Shown piece by piece: positions 6,052-9,689 of a stretch of 9,689 bases of DNA. This DNA is from Desulfuromonadaceae bacterium (GTDB lineage: Bacteria; Desulfobacterota; Desulfuromonadia; Desulfuromonadales; SZUA-540), in assembly GCA_003250235.1 (NCBI GenBank), contig QKGY01000005.1:1-9689 (forward strand), given 5' to 3'. Position 1 is the first letter of the stretch. The number at the start of each line of letters is the position of its first letter. Below the pieces are notes generated by a model that did no database searches, had not been told where the DNA came from, and was given only the letters and a program-made list of their open reading frames with translations. The position numbers and the translations under genes are program-made.

Positions 6052-7380
6052 ATGAATGACACCATGGGACAGGTTCCTGGACCGGATGTTTTCGAGAAAA
6101 ACATCGCCGTTCTGCGTGAGAGGTTTCCGGGGGTCTGTTCCAGGGTGTTGAACAGTCGAGAGTCGCTGCGTGTGGATGTTGTCTCGCGCAGAGTTTCTTC
6201 CCTCTCCATCAATCAGCTCTTGATTGCCAGTTGTTACGAACCGCGCAGGGAAGCCTCCCGTCAGGCTTCCCTGATTCCCCAAGACAGCCGGGAAGCCTGG
6301 GTGTATGGCCTCGGCTCCGGGGCTCTGCCGCGTTTTCTGCTCGCACGTCCCAACCTCTCGACCCTGCATGTTGTTCTGTTCAACCCTGCCGTCGCCCAGG
6401 CGGTGTTTCGGTTTTTTGACGCCAGCGACTGGTTGGCCGACCCGAGGGTGAGTCTAGGGTTCGCGGTCGATGAGACAACCCTGCATGCACCGTTCGCCGC
6501 CAATTTCCCCTGCCTGATGCTGGCCGACGAAGCGTCGTCGCGGTTGCGGGATATGGTCTGCCTGGAGCTGAGCACCCCGTTCATCCGCGAGAAGCACAGC
6601 GCGCACAATGCCCACCTGAAACAGCGCCTTCACGACAACGAGCCTTACGTGCGTGCCGACGGAGATGTCGCTTCGCTGTTCGGGACGCGTAGCGGCCAGA
6701 CCCTGGTGGTGGCCGCCGCCGGGCCCTCCCTGGCGGATCAGTTCGGCTGGATGGGCGCGCAACGGCAGCGTTTTGCACTGCTTGCGGTCAATACGGCCCT
6801 GAAGCCCCTGGTGGCGGCAGGCCTTATTCCCGACGCGGTCGTCATCATCGACGAAGGTGAGCACCTCAAGGCTCACTTTCAGGGGATGGATACGGAAGTG
6901 CTGCGCTCTGTGCCTCTGGTGTATTTCCCGCGGGTTCACGGCGAGGTGCTTTCCTTGTGGCCCGGCCCGCGGCTCACCGCCTATCCGCCTCATGAGCTCT
7001 ATGCCGAGATCCGTCAGCAGTATCCCAAGGGGGCGCTGTTCGCATCCGGAAGCGTTCTGCACCCGGCGGTGGACCTTGCGGTCCGCATGGGGGCGGACAG
7101 GCTGATCCTCGCCGGCGCGGATCTGGCCTATCCCCGCGGCCAGCGCTATGTGGCCGGCAGTGCCGTTTCCGGCAAGAACATGGCGCCGACTTCCGAGTAT
7201 TGGGTGCTGGACGGCGAAGGTGAGCGTGTGCCCACTTCGGCCAGTCTTCGCGGCTATCTGAGGGATCTTGAGGGGTACATCGAGCGGCACCCGGGGATCC
7301 GCTTCGTCAATTCCAGCCGGCAGGGGGCCCGCATTGCAGGGACCAGCTTTCTGGCTGAAGAAAGGGACCTCGCAGGATGA
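6052..7380 (+). CDS. Maf-type (DUF115) motility-associated glycosyltransferase
   Basis: A 442-residue protein of the motility accessory factor family, whose members are linked to transfer of nonulosonic (pseudaminic or legionaminic) acids onto flagellin in the cytoplasm. The N-terminal half contains a Rossmann-like glycine motif, WVYGLGSG (about 83-90). The DUF115 core follows with VVAAAGPSLADQF (G224-P225-S226-L227), LLAVNTALKPLVAAGLIPD, then FASGSVLHPAVDLAVRMGAD and LAGADLAYPRGQRYVAG near 355-370. The start is uncertain. ATG 6052 is 23 bases after fliW with a weak GACGGA before it. An in-frame TTG at 6025 would overlap the fliW stop, and ATG 6064 would be 4 codons shorter. It overlaps the next gene by ATGA. 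No sugar biosynthesis genes are in the window, so the sugar cannot be stated. A strong coding-region hairpin lies at 6246-6273. Confidence 0.87.
   Translation: MNDTMGQVPGPDVFEKNIAVLRERFPGVCSRVLNSRESLRVDVVSRRVSSLSINQLLIASCYEPRREASRQASLIPQDSREAWVYGLGSGALPRFLLARPNLSTLHVVLFNPAVAQAVFRFFDASDWLADPRVSLGFAVDETTLHAPFAANFPCLMLADEASSRLRDMVCLELSTPFIREKHSAHNAHLKQRLHDNEPYVRADGDVASLFGTRSGQTLVVAAAGPSLADQFGWMGAQRQRFALLAVNTALKPLVAAGLIPDAVVIIDEGEHLKAHFQGMDTEVLRSVPLVYFPRVHGEVLSLWPGPRLTAYPPHELYAEIRQQYPKGALFASGSVLHPAVDLAVRMGADRLILAGADLAYPRGQRYVAGSAVSGKNMAPTSEYWVLDGEGERVPTSASLRGYLRDLEGYIERHPGIRFVNSSRQGARIAGTSFLAEERDLAG
6246..6298 (+). repeat. Perfect 11-bp inverted repeat plus a third copy of its core inside the maf gene
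   Basis: CAGGGAAGCCT (6246-6256) and AGGCTTCCCTG (6263-6273) are exact reverse complements with a 6-base spacer. The core GGGAAGCCT recurs in direct orientation at 6290-6298. In protein this appears as R-E-A-S near R-Q-A-S and a second R-E-A. It could be a chance result of local duplication or an mRNA hairpin within the coding region. Confidence 0.6.
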
Positions 7381-7646
7381 GCGGCTCCGGAATCACAGTA
7401 AACCTGGAACTGGCGGCCCTGGCGTTTCGACTCGGGCAGGAAGCGACGGGATGCGAACGCCTGACGGGGTTTATTGACGGCCTGCTGCCGACCCTGGGGA
7501 GCGCATCTGCGGATCGGGTGCATCAGCTTGAGAAGGTGTTGGGAGAAACGCTGCAGGCGCAGCAGCGCAAGGACTTCATTCTGGTCGCCGACTTGCTCGA
7601 ATACGAAGTAGCTCCCCTGCTCGGGATGGAAAATCCTGAGGGCTGA
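7377..7646 (+). CDS. Small helical protein of unknown function, coupled to maf
   Basis: An 89-residue protein I cannot assign to a named family. It looks all-helical, with no signal peptide, membrane segment or zinc motif and a single cysteine. The most conserved-looking part is near the C-terminus: LQAQQRKDFILVADLLEYEV followed by APLL. Reality as a gene is supported by the ATGA overlap with maf (ATG 7377, TGA 7378-7380), upstream purine-rich AAAGGGA and CAGG, coding-like codon use, and an intrinsic terminator 20 bases after its stop. Size and helical character are similar to flagellar chaperones (FlgN, FliT, FliS types), and its place next to maf suggests a role in flagellin handling or glycosylation. 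Both ideas are inference. Confidence 0.75.
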   Translation: MSGSGITVNLELAALAFRLGQEATGCERLTGFIDGLLPTLGSASADRVHQLEKVLGETLQAQQRKDFILVADLLEYEVAPLLGMENPEG

Positions 7647-7666
7647 CCTCATTGTGTTCGATCCGC

Positions 7667-7697
7667 AAGCCCTCTTCCAACGGAGGGCTTTGTTTTT
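7667..7697 (+). terminator. Rho-independent terminator closing the flagellar cluster
   Basis: AAGCCCTC (7667-7674) pairs with GAGGGCTT (7683-7690), with a possible extra T-G pair leaving a 6-base loop. It is followed by TGTTTTT to 7697. It sits 20 bases after the stop of the small gene, so the transcript that includes csrA, fliW and maf probably ends here. Confidence 0.82.
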
Positions 7698-7700
7698 GCA
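7685..7700 (+). promoter_or_regulatory. Possible sigma-54 promoter for the TPR O-GlcNAc-transferase-like gene
   Basis: GGGC (7685-7688) and TTGCA (7696-7700) place GG and GC exactly 10 bases apart, as sigma-54 -24/-12 elements require (TGGCAC and TTGCA). The -12 element is perfect; the -24 element matches only in GGC. Transcription would start near 7711, 50 bases before ATG 7761. It overlaps the 3' arm and T-run of the terminator, whose composition could create this match by chance. Confidence 0.28.
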
Positions 7701-7760
7701 TTACAAGGCCGATGACCGCAAAACGTCAAAACTTCGACCTTGATAGAGGGTGATAGAACC

Positions 7761-9689
7761 ATGGGGAAGAACACACGGCCCAACGGGCATCCGGCCGACC
7801 GGCATCCGCAAGAGGTGCTTGTGGAGCAGGCCCTGTCCCTGTTTCGCAAGGGGCAGGTGGATGCCGCCGTTCAGGTGCTTGAGCGCGGGGTTCGGCAGCA
7901 GCCGGGTCAGGCCAGGCTCTGGTTTGTCCTCGGATGTGTCTGCCAGAGCGGCGGACGCCCCGAAGAGGCGATCCGGGCTTACCGGGAGGCTCTAAAGGTG
8001 AGCCCGGACCTGGTCGAGGCCTGGAACAACCTGGGGACTCTGTATGCCCATCATGCCTTGAGGAACGAGGCCGAGGAATGCTTCAAAACGGCCTTGCAGC
8101 ATCGCCCGGGAATGCACGACGCCAGCGTAAACCTTGGGAAAATTCTCGTGGGGCAGGGCAGGGGACGCGAGGCCATCGCCGTCTACCAGGCCGCCCTGGG
8201 CGGCTCCCCCAAACCGGCCGAAATCCTCTACGCCCTTGCGGTGGCCTTCCGTAGTGCCAACCGGGTCGGGCAGGCCATGGTGCACCTGGAGGAAGCCCTG
8301 GCGCAGTCTCCCGACGATGCCGAGGCGCACAACCTCATGGGGGTGCTTCTCATGGACATGGGGATGGCCGAGGATTCCCGCACCCACTTCGAAAAAGCCA
8401 TTGCCCTGTCCCCCGACGATGACGGCCCTCGGACCAACCTGGCCGGCCTGCTGCAGTCCCTGGGACAGTACCAGGAGGCCTATGCCATGGCCAGGACTGC
8501 CGTCGACCTGGCCCCGAAGAAGCCCCTGATCCACTCCAATCTGCTGTTTCTGTCGAACTATCAGGATTCGCTCAGCCGCGAAGAGATCTTCGCCGAGCAG
8601 CGGCGCTGGAACGAACGCCATGCTTTGCCCCTGACCCGTGTGGCCGAGGCCCCCGTGACCGAGAAGAATGCGGATAAAATGCTTCGCATCGGCTATGTCT
8701 CACCGGATTTCCGCTTTCATCCAGTCTGCTTTTTCATCACGCCGATCCTTGCCGGATTTGATCGCGAGCGTTTCGAGGTGACCTGTTACTCGAATGTGTC
8801 GCAGCCCGATGCGCAGACCGAAACGCTTAAAGGGTTGGCGAGTCGCTGGCGGGATATCTGCGGGGTTCCCGACGAGGAGGTCGCCCGTTGGATTCGCGAG
8901 GACCGGATCGACATCCTGGTCGATCTGGCCGGCCATTCGGGCGATAACCGTCTGCTCGTCTTCGCCCGTAAACCCGCCCCTGTCCAGGTCACCTTCCTGG
9001 GGAATCCGGATGGAACGGGGATGGACGCCATGGACTACCGTATCTCCGACGCCTGGTGCGATCCGGTGGGGCTGACGGAACCCTTTCACCGCGAAGAGCT
9101 GATGCGGTTGCCGGGAAACTTCTTCTGTTACGCGCCCCCGTCGCCCTGTCCCGAGATCGCGCCGCTCCCCTGCCGGCAGAACGGATACGTTACCTTCGGC
9201 AGTTTCAATAATTTCTCCAAGATATCCGAGTCCCTGCTAGAGACCTGGGGGGAGATTCTCCGGCGCGTACCCGACTCCCGTCTGCTCTTTCAGGCCAAAC
9301 CCCTTGCCGACAGTCAGAAGTCTGCCGAGTTGAAGGGCTTTTTTGCGGCCAGAGGGATTGACGCCGGGCGCATCCTCACATACGGCACTATGCCGTTCCC
9401 CGATCACCTGAAACTGCTGAGCCAGGTGGATATCGCCCTCGACAGCTTCCCCTGGAACGGGCATACCACCACCTGTCATACCTTGTGGATGGGGGCTCCG
9501 GTCGTGGTGCTGGAAGGCGAGAGAGGCATCTCGCGGATGGGGGTGTCGATCCTGCAAGGGCTGGGAGAACCGGAACTGATCACCGCAAATGCCGGGGCGT
9601 ATATCGACAAGGCCTGTTCGCTGGCCGCCGATGTCGACGGGTTGGCCCGCTTCCGGGCCGAGATCCGCAATCGGATCCGTCAAAGTCCC
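7761..9689 (+). CDS. TPR protein with O-GlcNAc-transferase-like (GT41/SPINDLY) catalytic domain, 3' partial
   Basis: The frame is open for 643 codons from ATG 7761 to the window end, so the C-terminus is missing. Residues about 20-257 form seven 34-residue TPRs, for example WNNLGTLYAHHALRNEAEEC. From residue 309 the catalytic domain matches bacterial OGT-like proteins: RIGYVSPDFRFHP with the HP pair at 320-321, ILVDLAGHSGDNRLLVFARK, then PVQVTFLGNP, YVTFGSFNNFSKI with the expected lysine at 487, and WNGHTTTCHTLWMGAPVVVL with H568 and following threonines in the UDP-sugar site. By family this is a soluble GT-B transferase adding a sugar, in eukaryotes O-GlcNAc, to serine or threonine of proteins bound by the TPRs. 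Flagellin is a plausible acceptor given context. GAGGG lies 10 bases before the start. A terminator upstream separates it from the flagellar operon. Confidence 0.92.
   Translation, partial: MGKNTRPNGHPADRHPQEVLVEQALSLFRKGQVDAAVQVLERGVRQQPGQARLWFVLGCVCQSGGRPEEAIRAYREALKVSPDLVEAWNNLGTLYAHHALRNEAEECFKTALQHRPGMHDASVNLGKILVGQGRGREAIAVYQAALGGSPKPAEILYALAVAFRSANRVGQAMVHLEEALAQSPDDAEAHNLMGVLLMDMGMAEDSRTHFEKAIALSPDDDGPRTNLAGLLQSLGQYQEAYAMARTAVDLAPKKPLIHSNLLFLSNYQDSLSREEIFAEQRRWNERHALPLTRVAEAPVTEKNADKMLRIGYVSPDFRFHPVCFFITPILAGFDRERFEVTCYSNVSQPDAQTETLKGLASRWRDICGVPDEEVARWIREDRIDILVDLAGHSGDNRLLVFARKPAPVQVTFLGNPDGTGMDAMDYRISDAWCDPVGLTEPFHREELMRLPGNFFCYAPPSPCPEIAPLPCRQNGYVTFGSFNNFSKISESLLETWGEILRRVPDSRLLFQAKPLADSQKSAELKGFFAARGIDAGRILTYGTMPFPDHLKLLSQVDIALDSFPWNGHTTTCHTLWMGAPVVVLEGERGISRMGVSILQGLGEPELITANAGAYIDKACSLAADVDGLARFRAEIRNRIRQSP

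Noticed and set aside
7708..7715. GCCGATGA, similar to a sigma-28 -10 element, upstream of the TPR-OGT gene
   Set aside because: No TAAA lies 14-16 bases upstream (TTTG at the expected place), so there is no usable -35 element.
7741..7757. Short direct repeat TGATAGA at 7741-7747 and 7751-7757 before the TPR-OGT start
   Set aside because: Two 7-base copies 10 bases apart are too short to interpret; the first merely overlaps the ribosome binding site.
1..9689. CRISPR arrays, tRNA or rRNA genes, insertion sequences or phage attachment sites
   Set aside because: I looked for regular spaced repeats, RNA gene signatures, transposase motifs and terminal inverted repeats and saw none; the window is almost fully occupied by co-directional genes.

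Overview
The window looks like a late flagellar gene cluster from a Gram-negative bacterium, most likely a deltaproteobacterium of the Desulfuromonas/Geobacter type. This is judged from gene order and protein character, not from a database search. All genes lie on the + strand, are GC-rich and closely packed. The core order is flgM-flgN-flgK-flgL-csrA-fliW. It is followed by a Maf/DUF115 glycosyltransferase gene and a small unassigned gene, and flanked on both sides by large TPR-glycosyltransferase genes that run off the window edges.

Layout. (1) 1-1988: 3' part of a TPR protein fused to a GT2-like glycosyltransferase domain and a methyltransferase-like tail. (2) 1989-2230: an AT-rich gap with a 13-bp inverted repeat followed by a T-run (probable terminator), then a good sigma-28 (FliA-type) promoter. 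(3) 2231-5313: flgM, flgN, flgK and flgL with gaps of 1-4 bases. (4) 5314-6028: a 53-base leader with a GGA-loop hairpin, then csrA and fliW joined by a TAATG overlap. (5) 6052-7646: Maf/DUF115 gene and an 89-residue unknown, joined by an ATGA overlap and closed by an intrinsic terminator. (6) 7761-9689: TPR plus O-GlcNAc-transferase-like (GT41/SPINDLY) gene, open to the window end.

How it fits together. FlgM holds sigma-28 until the hook-basal body can export it. FlgN is the chaperone for FlgK and FlgL, which form the hook-filament junction. CsrA represses translation of target mRNAs (classically flagellin) and FliW relieves CsrA, coupling translation to free flagellin. So one presumed transcript carries both a transcriptional checkpoint (FlgM) and a translational one (CsrA-FliW). 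The Maf protein and the two TPR-glycosyltransferases suggest glycosylation of the filament protein; the flagellin gene itself is not in the window.

The genes belong to known families. The least explained parts are RNA-level: a GGAG-tetraloop hairpin in the csrA leader that looks like an autoregulatory CsrA site, and mutually exclusive hairpins over the flgK ribosome binding site. The glycosyltransferase/half-methyltransferase fusion and the small gene after maf are also unexplained.
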